Assembly: GCA_013289705.1 (NCBI GenBank)
Contig: JABCZM010000002.1
Location: forward strand, 78,848-142,847
DNA length: 64,000 bases
From: Candidatus Saccharimonadota bacterium
Lineage (GTDB): Bacteria > Patescibacteriota > Saccharimonadia > Saccharimonadales > UBA4665
Reading direction: 5' to 3'
Shown here: positions 8,815 to 18,320 of the stretch, one piece after another
Position numbering within the stretch: position 1 is the stretch's first letter
Layout of the letters: each line of letters starts with the position of its first letter
Made by a program: the position numbers and the translations under genes
The notes under the pieces: generated by a model
Database searches by the model: none
Seen by the model: only the letters and a program-made list of their open reading frames with translations
What the model was told of the DNA's origin: nothing

Positions 8815-9256
8815 CTGCCTCGTATGTTAAGATTGGCACCTTTTGGCTGGTAAATTTCAGTGAAACATCGTAGAACTGCTCATTGCTGTCAATAAATAGG
8901 CCGAACAGTATTTGGTTATTCTTTTGATGGACGTTGGCGATAACGGGATCTCGGGACTCGAAGTGGCTCTGCGTATTGACAAACTGCTTTAGTGACGTGA
9001 GTGTGTCGCTGTATTCGGTGCTGCTCATTAGGTCACTGAGCGCAGTACTGTTTACGAACACCGGTCCTGTCGACGGAACTTCGAGCCCCTTGTTTGCATA
9101 AAATATGCCACTGACGCCACTGACACTTTCGGTGTAATTTACTTGGTCGAGCGTTGCACTGTTGCCAGGCTTGTGCAGTAGGCCGACCAACAAGCCGAGC
9201 ACAAGAACCCCAATAACAGCCACAACTCCCCACTGTTTTATTCTGTAATTTTCCAT
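8795..9256 (-). CDS. Small single-pass membrane protein of the secretion cluster
   Basis: 153 residues. A transmembrane segment at about residues 9-27 (WGVVAVIGVLVLGLLVGLL) is followed by an extracytoplasmic domain of about 120 residues with no cysteine and no motif I recognise. It overlaps both neighbours (19 bases with the hydrolase gene, 20 with the propeller gene), so it is translationally coupled within the operon. The architecture (short cytosolic tail, one helix, small soluble domain) recalls bitopic T4SS scaffold proteins, but that is only a guess. Confidence 0.65.
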   Translation of the reverse strand: MENYRIKQWGVVAVIGVLVLGLLVGLLHKPGNSATLDQVNYTESVSGVSGIFYANKGLEVPSTGPVFVNSTALSDLMSSTEYSDTLTSLKQFVNTQSHFESRDPVIANVHQKNNQILFGLFIDSNEQFYDVSLKFTSQKVPILTYEADEHEKI

Positions 9257-11700
9257 GCCGACTGTCCGTTATTTGTTAGCATATCCCAGCCCCAGGGTTG
9301 GTTGGTTGTTGTGAGGCTGGACAGATTATTGTTTGGGTCACTAATGAGGAACTGTTTTGTTGCTGGATTGTAGCCCCGAATAAGAATGAAGTGTCCCCCG
9401 CTCGTGAATGGAGTAGTGCCTTGGCCAGAAACACCCACAAGCGCTCCGCTAGTCACCGCATCGACGATTTGCTGTATTTCGCTCGTGGACATGCCAGCTG
9501 AGCTGTGTGCAAAGAGCTGAGTTATGTTTAGGCCGTATTTGTCTCCGATCTTTTGCCAGCCGTTTATATCCCAGGTTGTGCCGTCACCTGCCAGCCCGTC
9601 TTGTTGCCAGTCTGGTAAAAGTGTTTGCGGTGTTATGCTTGGGTCGTTTTTGAGTGTGGCAATTGCCATGGCTGTGCTGGTTAGCCCGCAGCCGCAGTGT
9701 CCAACTGTGTCGCACTGAGAAGAAAATGTTAGGTTTGCCCACGGTCCTTCATATTGGCTATAATAGATGCTTTTTGTGCAGATAATTCCTGGATCGGTTG
9801 GACAGCTAATGACGGCGGCGTTGTCGCCGGCACTGGCACTGAAGCCGGCCGATGTTCCGCAACCCGATCCACCAGAGGAATCTGTGGCGACAGCAGCATT
9901 GGTACTAACCCCGCTGCTGCCATTATTATATTTGGCAAGTAAATTATCGACATTAGTGCTGTTCTTGGTATCTGCGTCAGGGTCGCTTGCTCCTTCGTAT
10001 ATTCTCAGCCAATCGTGTGCCACGGCTTTGGCGTCCGTATCTGCGTTTATGGTGCTTAACAGTGTAGGATAGCTAGGAATTTCCTGTTTCATGAAATCTA
10101 ATTGCAGACCGAGGTCTGTCCATGGTTTGTTTTGTTTGTCTGCAAACGCCTGTAGGTTAGCCCATCTTCCCTCTTGCCACTGGGCAATACCGTGCGCGGG
10201 GCCTCCAATTGCGGTTGGGTCAATATTCGTGCCGGATTCGCGTTGCAAATTGGCAGTGACACCAATCGCCTGCGTAAAGCCCATTCCTATGTTGGTTTGA
10301 AGGTAATTTAGCACGGTTGCAACGTTGTTTGTGCCTGAAACAATATTTGTGCCGGCAGTGCAGCTGCAGTTAAGTCCACCACCACTCGTTGTTTGGTCGC
10401 TTGTACCGCCTGGTCCTCCCACGGTAGTGCCGGTGACGGCGGACTTGTAGGTTGCGATCTTTCCCAAAGAAGCGGTGACGGCTGACATTGCGCCTGGATT
10501 ACTCCCCACGGCTGTGTCGACAGCGGTCATAAATGTTGTTGGGTCTCCGGTGAGTGTCACGAGCGGCATGTTTACGCCGGCGCTGAGCGCTGTAACAAGT
10601 CGTGCCCCGTCGGTGTTGCCATCGGCTAGGGCTGGCTGGTTGCTGCCTGCATCAAGCGGCACGCCCAGGTCGTCCGACATGATGACACCTTGAAAATTAA
10701 TGCCCGTGCTACTTCGGACGTAATGTACTGCATCGGCGCTCTCGCTCACAGGCACCTTACCACCGTCCCATGCGTCAACATGTGCATTGCTGAACATGAT
10801 TGCGCCATTATCTTTGTTTGCGAGTGCTTGGTACGGTGATAGGTCGTTGGTTATGTCTGCAAGTTTTAATGGGTTCGTGGCGCTTCCAAGTGAATCTCCT
10901 GTTCCGGTGTCAGTGTTAACAGTAAGCTGGCCGATACCCGGGAAGTGTTTGTAGACTATGCCAATACCGGCACTGTTCACGCCATCCGCAAAAGCCCCCG
11001 CTTTGTCGATGATGTTTTGTGCGTCGCTACCCTCTGTTCCTCCTGTGCCAAATGAACGAGAGTTGTTAAAGTCGGTTGAGCCCAGGTTGTCGGCGTTATT
11101 AGTGTTTTCGCTATGGTAGGTGTCCAGTACCGGCCCGAGTAGTGTATTAATGCCGGCCGCTTTCAGTTTAGTGCCAACATCCGTGCCGGTGGCCTTGTCT
11201 TGATCGGCGGTAGCCTTGCCCATGGTGCCCCCGGATGGTTCGCTGCCGCTTGCCAAGAAGCGGTGTATGTCACCGCCTTCGTCATCACTCGTTATGAGCA
11301 GTGGTACCTTGGCTTCCTGTTGAAGGGCAGTAAAGTAAGAAGGGCTAAAATCTGTTGTATCGGCGTCGCCATGGAAGAATATGCCACCGATGTAAGGATG
11401 GTCGTGAACAAAGGCTGTAAGTGCTTGTGAGTCCGCCAAGCTCGCATCGCTAAAGCCGACGATGAGGGTCTGCTCTATCTGATCGGTTACGGCTGTTGGC
11501 ATGGTACTGTTTACGGTCTGGCTTGTGCCATCTGCGCTACATTGGCTAGCCTCGGTGTTAAAATAATAGATGCCTTCGGAGAATGCGTCTTTCTGTGCTT
11601 GAGAAATTGCGGAAACTTGCTGAGTTACAAGCAGCGTTATTGAGAAAAACAGCGCACAAGCCCTGCCTAAAGAGTTGTTCTTCGGCTTGAATCTATTCAT
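9238..11700 (-). CDS. Three-module peptidoglycan hydrolase: GH3 + phage-type lysozyme + C39-like peptidase
   Basis: About 820 residues with a signal peptide or anchor (CALFFSITLLVTQQVSA). Module 1 (about 60-370) is a GH3 NagZ-like fold: LIVGFSDASL, DDEGGDIHRF, GIVYKHFPGIG, VIMSDDLGVPL; the usual NagZ DSH dyad is not obvious. Module 2 (about 455-590) resembles the phage tail lysozyme domain: GFTQAIGVTANLQRESG then GPAHGIAQWQEGRW. Module 3 (last ~170) is papain-like, C39_2 type, with Cys in CGCGLTSTAMAI, His in GGHFILIRGY and Asp in LISDPNN. The start at 11700 is chosen because an upstream in-frame start would add 13 polar residues inside the previous gene. It probably plays the VirB1 role of opening the wall for the secretion apparatus, in an unusually elaborate form. 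Confidence 0.82.
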   Translation of the reverse strand: MNRFKPKNNSLGRACALFFSITLLVTQQVSAISQAQKDAFSEGIYYFNTEASQCSADGTSQTVNSTMPTAVTDQIEQTLIVGFSDASLADSQALTAFVHDHPYIGGIFFHGDADTTDFSPSYFTALQQEAKVPLLITSDDEGGDIHRFLASGSEPSGGTMGKATADQDKATGTDVGTKLKAAGINTLLGPVLDTYHSENTNNADNLGSTDFNNSRSFGTGGTEGSDAQNIIDKAGAFADGVNSAGIGIVYKHFPGIGQLTVNTDTGTGDSLGSATNPLKLADITNDLSPYQALANKDNGAIMFSNAHVDAWDGGKVPVSESADAVHYVRSSTGINFQGVIMSDDLGVPLDAGSNQPALADGNTDGARLVTALSAGVNMPLVTLTGDPTTFMTAVDTAVGSNPGAMSAVTASLGKIATYKSAVTGTTVGGPGGTSDQTTSGGGLNCSCTAGTNIVSGTNNVATVLNYLQTNIGMGFTQAIGVTANLQRESGTNIDPTAIGGPAHGIAQWQEGRWANLQAFADKQNKPWTDLGLQLDFMKQEIPSYPTLLSTINADTDAKAVAHDWLRIYEGASDPDADTKNSTNVDNLLAKYNNGSSGVSTNAAVATDSSGGSGCGTSAGFSASAGDNAAVISCPTDPGIICTKSIYYSQYEGPWANLTFSSQCDTVGHCGCGLTSTAMAIATLKNDPSITPQTLLPDWQQDGLAGDGTTWDINGWQKIGDKYGLNITQLFAHSSAGMSTSEIQQIVDAVTSGALVGVSGQGTTPFTSGGHFILIRGYNPATKQFLISDPNNNLSSLTTTNQPWGWDMLTNNGQSAWKITE

Positions 11701-12172
11701 TCTGTGCCAACATCTTATCTTGTACGGCTTGTGGCACACCTTCGGTCTGAAGGTCGTTAGCCGAAGACGTTAGGCTCGGCTCACTGACCAACGTTAGTGT
11801 AGCGCCATTCTGTCTTAGTACGATGAACTCATTAGGGCCTCCGGCGGCAGACACGGTCACTAGATACCAGCCGCTCACAACTTGCTCGCTCGAAACGATT
11901 GTAAAGCCACCGCTTTTTAGTGATGGGTCGATGCTTTCTGTTTTCACAACATTCGTGATGCTACTGTTGCTAGGGTTTGTTGGTGATATTTGGCCCTGGG
12001 TGCTAGTTTTTTCTTGAGATTGTGGTGCCGCGGCAGGACTGGCGCTAAATGTTATAACACCGGAGTTGGTTTTGTTGTCTTGCCGTGGGGTTCGATGCCG
12101 AGCTAGCGCTAGTCCGATAATGACTAGTAACAGGCACCCCGTTAAGACAATAAACACCATCCGCTTTCTCAT
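11693..12172 (-). CDS. Bitopic membrane protein of the secretion cluster
   Basis: 159 residues: an N-terminal transmembrane helix (about 5-24, MVFIVLTGCLLLVIIGLALA), a Ser/Thr/Gln-rich linker (about 30-75) and a small globular end (GGFTIVSSEQVVSGWYLVTV). The cysteine in the helix is not in a clear lipobox. It overlaps the next gene by 8 bases and abuts the previous one (TAATG-type junction), so all are cotranscribed. I do not recognise the family. Confidence 0.65.
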   Translation of the reverse strand: MRKRMVFIVLTGCLLLVIIGLALARHRTPRQDNKTNSGVITFSASPAAAPQSQEKTSTQGQISPTNPSNSSITNVVKTESIDPSLKSGGFTIVSSEQVVSGWYLVTVSAAGGPNEFIVLRQNGATLTLVSEPSLTSSANDLQTEGVPQAVQDKMLAQNE

Positions 12173-15100
12173 TATTGATCTCCCAGGTCAATGTGCTGGT
12201 GTGTGCAGGTGTCGCTAAAGAACGTAATGCCCTGTGGTGCGGTGATGTCCGTCCGTCCAGTGCATTCGTTTTGGCCCATTTCGCTACCGCTAGGCAGGAT
12301 AGAGGCCATGTAGACGTAAAAGTCGTGATCCAACTGCTGGTTGTCGCCAGAAGTTCCGGGTGTAAAGTTGGTGGATGTTCCTGTTGAAAGATCTGTGACG
12401 CCGCCTAGGTCGGACGCTCGGCCCTTGGGGTGTAGAAACTGATCGCAGCCATGCCCTGTAACAATGTTGTCTAGAAATAGTTTGTACTTTGTGGTTGCGG
12501 TCAGGATTGCTTGTAGCAGATTACCGTTGATTGAGATGGTTTTTCCACAGGTGTCACTATTGGTAATAGTTTGTCCTTGGCTGGTTGCCGTAAGGTCCTG
12601 GGTCACGCCCGGGTTTCCGGTTAGGTTGCTATCAGAGAGCAGTCGGGTTGCTATTTGTGCAGCCGAACCACCGGTGACTGGCGTAGACGAGGTACTGGCA
12701 GTATTCGCCGAGCTATCGAAACCGTCGTTTGTGCAAGCTTCGGTGTCGTTGAGCTGATCACAGGCATAGCCTTCCATGGTGTTGGTGTCGAAAATGAAGA
12801 ATCGAATACGTAGCCAGTTTGGGTCCGACTGGCTTGACTGATTACAGTTTGCATTAATATAATCTTCACTGTTTGGGTTGACTCCTCCCTCTCCAGACAC
12901 GCTTTCGCTATCAGGCTTGTCAACTGTTGTTACCATCCAGTTTCCGGCACTATCTTTCTGTATGTCGTCACCAAAACAGTCCTGAACCCTTTTTACGTAG
13001 GTGTCCTTTGCGCTTGTGTCGAGTATGTTTGTTGCCACATATTGTGCATTATCGTAGGGGTTTGCTACTAGCGGGTTGTTAAGGTCCTCAAGACTAAAGC
13101 CATATTCCGGAATACCAAGACCAGAAACACCATTGGAAGGTTGGGCTGCTTGTGCGTGTGGTAAAAGCGCTCCAAACATACTGCCGAGAGAACTGCCTAT
13201 ACGCATAAATCCGGTCGATAGATTGCCAAGTGTGTTAGCTACGTTTTGCCCTACGTTTGGATTTTGTGTGTCGATGAGACGACCCGCCAGCGATCGATAA
13301 TCTTTTGTATCAAACATACGGCTTGCAAAGCTTTCGGACTGGAATTGAGCATTGTCGTCTAGGTTTTGCTGATAGGCCAGTTCGTCTGTTTGTCCTTGGC
13401 TTAGCTGTGTACCCCCGTCTCCCCTGTTTGCACTGTTCGCCACTTCAACTGCACCGAGCGCATCGGCGTTACCCCCTGCTATTCCCTGGTGGGGTATGCC
13501 ACCAAGAGGATCATCGGTGAGAGCTTTTGTTATGCCCTGCACGATGTCTCCAATGGCGTAGCCTGCGGCAACGGACGTGGCTATCTGGAGGCTCTTACTT
13601 GCGAGTCCTCCGACCCCCGTGAGTAATAGTGCACCGCCAACAACCGCTTGGGTGAATTGACCAACGGTGCTACAGAAGTAGCCTACGCCGAACGCGTCTA
13701 AGCCTTTTTCAAGACTTGCGGCGGTTGTGCTTGGTGAAAACGCCTGTCCAAGAGTCGAGCTCACGGCTCCGCCGCTGGGATTTGTTACTCCTTCCAGATG
13801 TTGAATGCCGGCACTTTGCCAAGGTGTGCCGCCTTTGGAGTCGGTAAAATTATCCACTACCGCACCTACATCTTGCTCACTCACATCTTGGCCAGCCATA
13901 ATTTGTCCCCCGATTGCCAGTGCATCTCCGGCTGATTTCATGGCGGGAACAACTACGTTCAGCCGATTTATTTCGGGAACAGCATGAGCAATTTCTTTTA
14001 CGCTACAGAGCACAGCGGTGGCTATTAATGTGCCGCCCACTCCTTTTCCTATGCCACTCGTTTTGTCTCTAAATTCTGTAATTTTTGCTTTCATTTCATC
14101 AGATGGCGTAAGAAGCTTTCCTAGCCGACTCTTCTCGTCTCCGTCAGCTTGCGCTTTTGCCTGCTTTGCGGTGATTTTATCTGCTATTTTCTGGTCAGTC
14201 TTGAGAGCAAGTTTTCGTAGCGGGTGGAGCCAGTTTGGTAAGCCTAACCGTTTGGTGAGTGTCCTAAATCTGGCAAAGCTTGAAATTTTGCCCAAGCTTT
14301 GATCGTCGACGAACCCGCCAATAATGTTCCTTTTAGCGGAGGTTTTTATATCCGAAACATCGACAGTGTAACTGGTGCTGCCTCGCACGAGGCTCACCCC
14401 TTTTGTTATTCTTGCTGGGTCTATTCCGTTGTCGGCCGCAATCGCTGCCTTTGCCTCGTCTGGATTCATACCGGCATATTTAGAATTTTCGGTTTCGATC
14501 GTGAACTTCTGGAATTGCCCAGTCTTGGGGTCCGGGGTGACTGTGATGCCTCGATCTGCAAAATCCGCTACGATTTTTTTATTTAATTTGCTCCCAAGAA
14601 AGCCTAAACGGGTTTCCCCAATATCTTTCGTTTTAGCCCAGCGTATTAGCTTTCCTACCTCGCTGGTGCTGGCGGTTTGCTGGTGCTCCGCAGGCTTCCC
14701 TAGAGTTTGTGCGTAGTGTATAAGTTCCAGGGGTCCAAGTGACAAAGAACCGAAAAGAAAACCACCTCCAATGAGTAGGCCTACAATGCCACCGATTGTG
14801 CTGTTTTTCTTGGTTAAACTTCTCGTAAGTAATTTACTAAATCTTCCGGCGGGGCTTGCATTACCAATGTCGGCTAGCTTACCTGCAACGCCGCCAATGT
14901 CTTTTGCGGGATTATAGAGGCCATTAACGGCGCTTGCTTCTGGGCTAGCACCTTCAGCTACTGCGGTCCCCCCAATTCCGCCAGCACCAGCACCTGCTTC
15001 TTCTGCACCATCAAGCTTTGATGGGCTAACAGCTTCCCCATCGTTTGGGTTATAGAAGCCACCTGTGGTTTCGCCGCCGCTACTTGACGCGCTTTCGGTG

Positions 15101-15309
15101 GACTGCCCGCCTATTCCGTCTGCCTCATTGGCGGCAGCGTTTTCGTTGAGGATGTCGTCTATGTTTGATGCAGACTGGGCTGCATCGTCACTTGCTCTCG
15201 TCGAAAGGTCGTTGACCGAAGTTGGTATGAGTGCATTCGGGTCGTCTTCATACATACCGCGATCGCGGTCTTGGCTAAAATTCGGTTTCTGTATTCTTTG
15301 TTGTCCCAT
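12172..15309 (-). CDS. Large multi-pass secretion-cluster protein with M15-peptidase-like C-terminus
   Basis: 1045 residues. The N-terminal ~170 are acidic, Gly/Ser/Ala-rich and probably cytosolic. Hydrophobic segments follow near 175-200 (GGIVGLLIGGGFLFGSLSLG), 430-450 (GTLIATAVLCSV) and 560-600 (VVGGALLLTGVGG). The C-terminal ~300 residues are Cys-containing and probably outside. Near residue 958 there is HPKGRASDLGG and near 1035 THQHIDLGDQ. The H-x6-D plus a distal HxH is the zinc-ligand layout of M15A D,D-peptidases, so the tail may cleave peptidoglycan peptides. Position right after virB4 suggests a core membrane component of the apparatus. Confidence 0.65.
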   Translation of the reverse strand: MGQQRIQKPNFSQDRDRGMYEDDPNALIPTSVNDLSTRASDDAAQSASNIDDILNENAAANEADGIGGQSTESASSSGGETTGGFYNPNDGEAVSPSKLDGAEEAGAGAGGIGGTAVAEGASPEASAVNGLYNPAKDIGGVAGKLADIGNASPAGRFSKLLTRSLTKKNSTIGGIVGLLIGGGFLFGSLSLGPLELIHYAQTLGKPAEHQQTASTSEVGKLIRWAKTKDIGETRLGFLGSKLNKKIVADFADRGITVTPDPKTGQFQKFTIETENSKYAGMNPDEAKAAIAADNGIDPARITKGVSLVRGSTSYTVDVSDIKTSAKRNIIGGFVDDQSLGKISSFARFRTLTKRLGLPNWLHPLRKLALKTDQKIADKITAKQAKAQADGDEKSRLGKLLTPSDEMKAKITEFRDKTSGIGKGVGGTLIATAVLCSVKEIAHAVPEINRLNVVVPAMKSAGDALAIGGQIMAGQDVSEQDVGAVVDNFTDSKGGTPWQSAGIQHLEGVTNPSGGAVSSTLGQAFSPSTTAASLEKGLDAFGVGYFCSTVGQFTQAVVGGALLLTGVGGLASKSLQIATSVAAGYAIGDIVQGITKALTDDPLGGIPHQGIAGGNADALGAVEVANSANRGDGGTQLSQGQTDELAYQQNLDDNAQFQSESFASRMFDTKDYRSLAGRLIDTQNPNVGQNVANTLGNLSTGFMRIGSSLGSMFGALLPHAQAAQPSNGVSGLGIPEYGFSLEDLNNPLVANPYDNAQYVATNILDTSAKDTYVKRVQDCFGDDIQKDSAGNWMVTTVDKPDSESVSGEGGVNPNSEDYINANCNQSSQSDPNWLRIRFFIFDTNTMEGYACDQLNDTEACTNDGFDSSANTASTSSTPVTGGSAAQIATRLLSDSNLTGNPGVTQDLTATSQGQTITNSDTCGKTISINGNLLQAILTATTKYKLFLDNIVTGHGCDQFLHPKGRASDLGGVTDLSTGTSTNFTPGTSGDNQQLDHDFYVYMASILPSGSEMGQNECTGRTDITAPQGITFFSDTCTHQHIDLGDQ

Positions 15310-15361
15310 AAATTAACAGGCTCGAATCCCTCACAAGTGCTTATGTCTATGTATTATACAG

Positions 15362-17281
15362 CTACGATCCCGGTGTTAGGCGATTACTCAAGTCAATCGT
15401 GCCCTGTGGGTCGCTCATTTCGCCTTGTTGGTTGATCTGCTGGACCTGTTGTGGGTTGGTAGTAATCAGGCTGGCTTCTGTTGGACTGGCCACGATTTGT
15501 ACGTGGACGTGGTTCTGTCCTGCAAAGAATAAACCTTGTCCAACTGGGAATTGGCTGAGACGCTTCTTTTCCTCGGCGGTGAGTTTAAACACGCTACTCA
15601 GCACGTCAACGGCCGACGAAGACTGCTTGAGCAAAATCTGCATTGAAGCGTTGGCAACGATTGCCCGACCCATGCGTGAGCCCATGAAGTCTTCGACGTC
15701 TTGGGTGATGGTGGTAATGCCCAGATTGTATTTTCGAGCGCGCTTTGCCAGGCTAAACATAAAGTTCGCAGAGTCTTCGTACTTCATCAATTGCCAGGCT
15801 TCGTCGACAATCAATATGCGCTTTTTCTGGTCAGATTTTGTCTTGTTCCAGATGTAATTGAGCACGATATACATGGCCACAGGGCGCAGTTCGTCTTCGA
15901 GGTCACGAATGTTAAACACCACCATCGGATTGTTAATGTCGATGTTGCTGGGCTGGCTAAAGATGCCGGCAAAAGTACCGGTGGTGTATTTGCGGAGGCG
16001 CTGAGCAAGCTGTGGACCACTGCTACCCATGTGCAAAAGTGTGTCGTAAAGGTCCATGATCGTTGGTGGCGGTGCGGTGTGTGTCAGCGGGTCGTTGGTT
16101 ATGCCTGCGCGGGCGTAAGTTTCAATTAATGCGCTGTCTAGGTCGGATTCTTCGGCCGGGCTGAGTGCGGGCATCATCATGCCGCCACCGCCACCTGCAC
16201 TTGCCATTTGGGCTTGGGCGCCGCCCATCATCAAACGAAGTAGGCCGTGGAGGGTGATAAGGTTGGAGCGTAGCGCATTATCTGCTTCTTCGACGTCAAC
16301 GACCTTTGGCAGGTCAAACGGATTAATACGCGTAGACGAGCTAAGACTGAGCCGTACGTAGGCACCGGCAACGGCGTCACACATGCGCTGATATTCGTTT
16401 TCGGGGTCGATAATGAACACTTCGGTGCCAAACATCATGCTTCGTAAGGCTTCGAGTTTGACAGTAAACGACTTACCGGCACCAGACTTTGCAAAGACCA
16501 CAGAGTTGCCGTTTTCTAGAGAGAATCGGTCAAAAATAACCAACCCAGAGTTGTGCATGTTAATACCGTACAAAATGCCGTTGTCTTGGGTTAGGTCGGC
16601 GCTAGTAAATGGGAAACTGGTACTCAGTGCACCGGTGCTAAAGTTACGGCGAATCTGCAATTGATCTACCAACTGTGGCACTGTGCTGTTAAGCCCCTGC
16701 TCTTGCTGGCTGGTAGCTGGCTTAGAATAAATTAATTGTTGCCCAAGCATCGATTCAACTTTGTGGGCTACAAACTCCAATTCTTCGAGTGATTCAGCAT
16801 ACAGCGTAAAATACAAACCAAAACGGAAAAAGCGCTCTTCGCCGACCTGTAATTTATCACGCATTTCTTCGGCGTCGATGATGGCTGCTTGCTTGCCAGG
16901 GTCGCGGATACGGCCTTTTTCGGCGTCGATTTGGATGCCAGCCTCAAGCTGGGTAACTTTTTTGCGGAGGTTTTCGAGGACCACCTGGCTTTCTACGGGG
17001 TAGACGTACATCGCCATATCAACCACTTCGTCGATGTTTACCATGCCAGATAACCAGCCAGTGTAAATTTGCCGTGGGTAGCCATACACGTAATAGGTGC
17101 GGGCAAAACGGGTGCCCAGGCGGAAATAGTTGCTCGAAAATTCAATAGAACTTGGCGCGATAAAGTCGCGAAGCGCGGTAATGCCCTTTTGGAAGGCGAT
17201 TTGTACTTCTTGCTCTTCACGGGCCTTTTGTGCCTGCGCAATCGCAACCGGATCTACTGCTTGTTTTTTACGCAAAGCCAT
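15362..17281 (-). CDS. VirB4/TraC-family secretion ATPase
   Basis: 639 residues. Hexameric ATPase that powers assembly of, and transport through, type IV secretion systems. Walker A is VVFAKSGAGKSFTVKLEALR (about residue 275-295); Walker B is KKRILIVDEAWQLM; a following TQDVEDFMGS matches the conserved sensor region. The C-terminal RecA-like half is complete. It starts at a TAATG junction with the upstream gene, which carries the remaining N-terminal VirB4-like region, so the protein is split compared with typical ~800-residue VirB4. A Gly/Met-rich insert (GGGGGMMMPALSP) lies in the ATPase domain. Confidence 0.92.
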   Translation of the reverse strand: MALRKKQAVDPVAIAQAQKAREEQEVQIAFQKGITALRDFIAPSSIEFSSNYFRLGTRFARTYYVYGYPRQIYTGWLSGMVNIDEVVDMAMYVYPVESQVVLENLRKKVTQLEAGIQIDAEKGRIRDPGKQAAIIDAEEMRDKLQVGEERFFRFGLYFTLYAESLEELEFVAHKVESMLGQQLIYSKPATSQQEQGLNSTVPQLVDQLQIRRNFSTGALSTSFPFTSADLTQDNGILYGINMHNSGLVIFDRFSLENGNSVVFAKSGAGKSFTVKLEALRSMMFGTEVFIIDPENEYQRMCDAVAGAYVRLSLSSSTRINPFDLPKVVDVEEADNALRSNLITLHGLLRLMMGGAQAQMASAGGGGGMMMPALSPAEESDLDSALIETYARAGITNDPLTHTAPPPTIMDLYDTLLHMGSSGPQLAQRLRKYTTGTFAGIFSQPSNIDINNPMVVFNIRDLEDELRPVAMYIVLNYIWNKTKSDQKKRILIVDEAWQLMKYEDSANFMFSLAKRARKYNLGITTITQDVEDFMGSRMGRAIVANASMQILLKQSSSAVDVLSSVFKLTAEEKKRLSQFPVGQGLFFAGQNHVHVQIVASPTEASLITTNPQQVQQINQQGEMSDPQGTIDLSNRLTPGS

Positions 17282-18282
17282 TATTGTAGCTCCCTTTGCA
17301 GGTGTGCCTGGGTTGCCACGCCGTCACCCTTGGTTATTATGTCCGCACTCAGGTCGTCGAAGTTTTTAAGCTGCTGGCGGGTGGCGGTATCGGGGTTGTA
17401 GGTGTCGTAATATAGTTCAATCAATTCTTGGGTATCGAGTGGTAACCCCTGGATGCTGCACTGGAGTAAGCCAGATAGCACGGACTGTACACGGTTACGC
17501 AACTCGGTCTTTGCTTTTTCTAGGTCGGCTTCGTTAATCACCACATGTTGTTCTTTGCTGTTAAATAGCCCCGCCAGGCCAGTAAAGAAGTTCTTGCTCT
17601 GCGTGATTGCCTTCTGCATGTCGGCAACTGGGAAATACGGCACCACCACGTAAAATCGTTTATCCATGATGTTTGTTTGCTGAGAAAGCTGGTCGATGTA
17701 GGTAATGTAATCTTCCATCAGGAGTGCTAACAGCATGTTGTCGTGCTCGGTGCGGATTTTATCGAGCTTTTCGATGTATGGCTGCAAATCAACTCGTTGT
17801 GAGCGGGTAAAGATCTGAATTGGAAAATACAATGAATTAAGAAACCCTTGGTAGCTGTATTCGACGGCTTCTTGCTCTTGCCCGCTCATCAGGTCGAAGT
17901 TAATGCTCTTGACCATGATAACCGATCGGAATGAGCCGTCGTTCATGATAACGATGCCGTCACGGATTTCGGCGATTTGTAAGGTGTTCTGGGTGCTGTT
18001 TGGGTTAGTTTTGTTGACAACGACCGCTTGCTGACCGCCTGGGCCTGCGGGCATTGCGCCACCACCGACCATTGGCTGGGCAACACCCGCAGACATACTA
18101 CCCATCATCGATGGCTGCAATCCTGGGGTGGCGGTTGGCGCAGCGGTGCCGGGTTGAAGAGGTTGCTGTGGAGCTGGCGGGATCTGTTGCTGAGGCACGG
18201 CACTAGGACCAGGGTACGGAGGTTGAGGTACCATGGGTTGCTGCGCATACTGCTGTGGCTGGTTTGGCGCTGATGGATTCAT
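17281..18282 (-). CDS. Secretion-cluster protein, probable detached VirB4 N-terminal domain
   Basis: 333 residues. The first ~85 are Pro/Gln-rich and disordered. From about 90 the fold starts: IAEIRDGIVIMNDGSFRSVI, then VEYSYQGFLNSLYFPIQIF and YVVVPYFPVADM, which is the pattern of the N-terminal domain of TraC/VirB4 proteins. There is no Walker motif. The ATG at 18282 is chosen over a TTG at 18315; neither has a strong ribosome site. Stop and start with virB4 overlap (TAATG), consistent with a two-chain VirB4. Confidence 0.75.
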   Translation of the reverse strand: MNPSAPNQPQQYAQQPMVPQPPYPGPSAVPQQQIPPAPQQPLQPGTAAPTATPGLQPSMMGSMSAGVAQPMVGGGAMPAGPGGQQAVVVNKTNPNSTQNTLQIAEIRDGIVIMNDGSFRSVIMVKSINFDLMSGQEQEAVEYSYQGFLNSLYFPIQIFTRSQRVDLQPYIEKLDKIRTEHDNMLLALLMEDYITYIDQLSQQTNIMDKRFYVVVPYFPVADMQKAITQSKNFFTGLAGLFNSKEQHVVINEADLEKAKTELRNRVQSVLSGLLQCSIQGLPLDTQELIELYYDTYNPDTATRQQLKNFDDLSADIITKGDGVATQAHLQRELQ

Positions 18283-18320
18283 GTCTAGTATTGCCCGCCC
18301 CCGTCCACCGGACAAAATAG

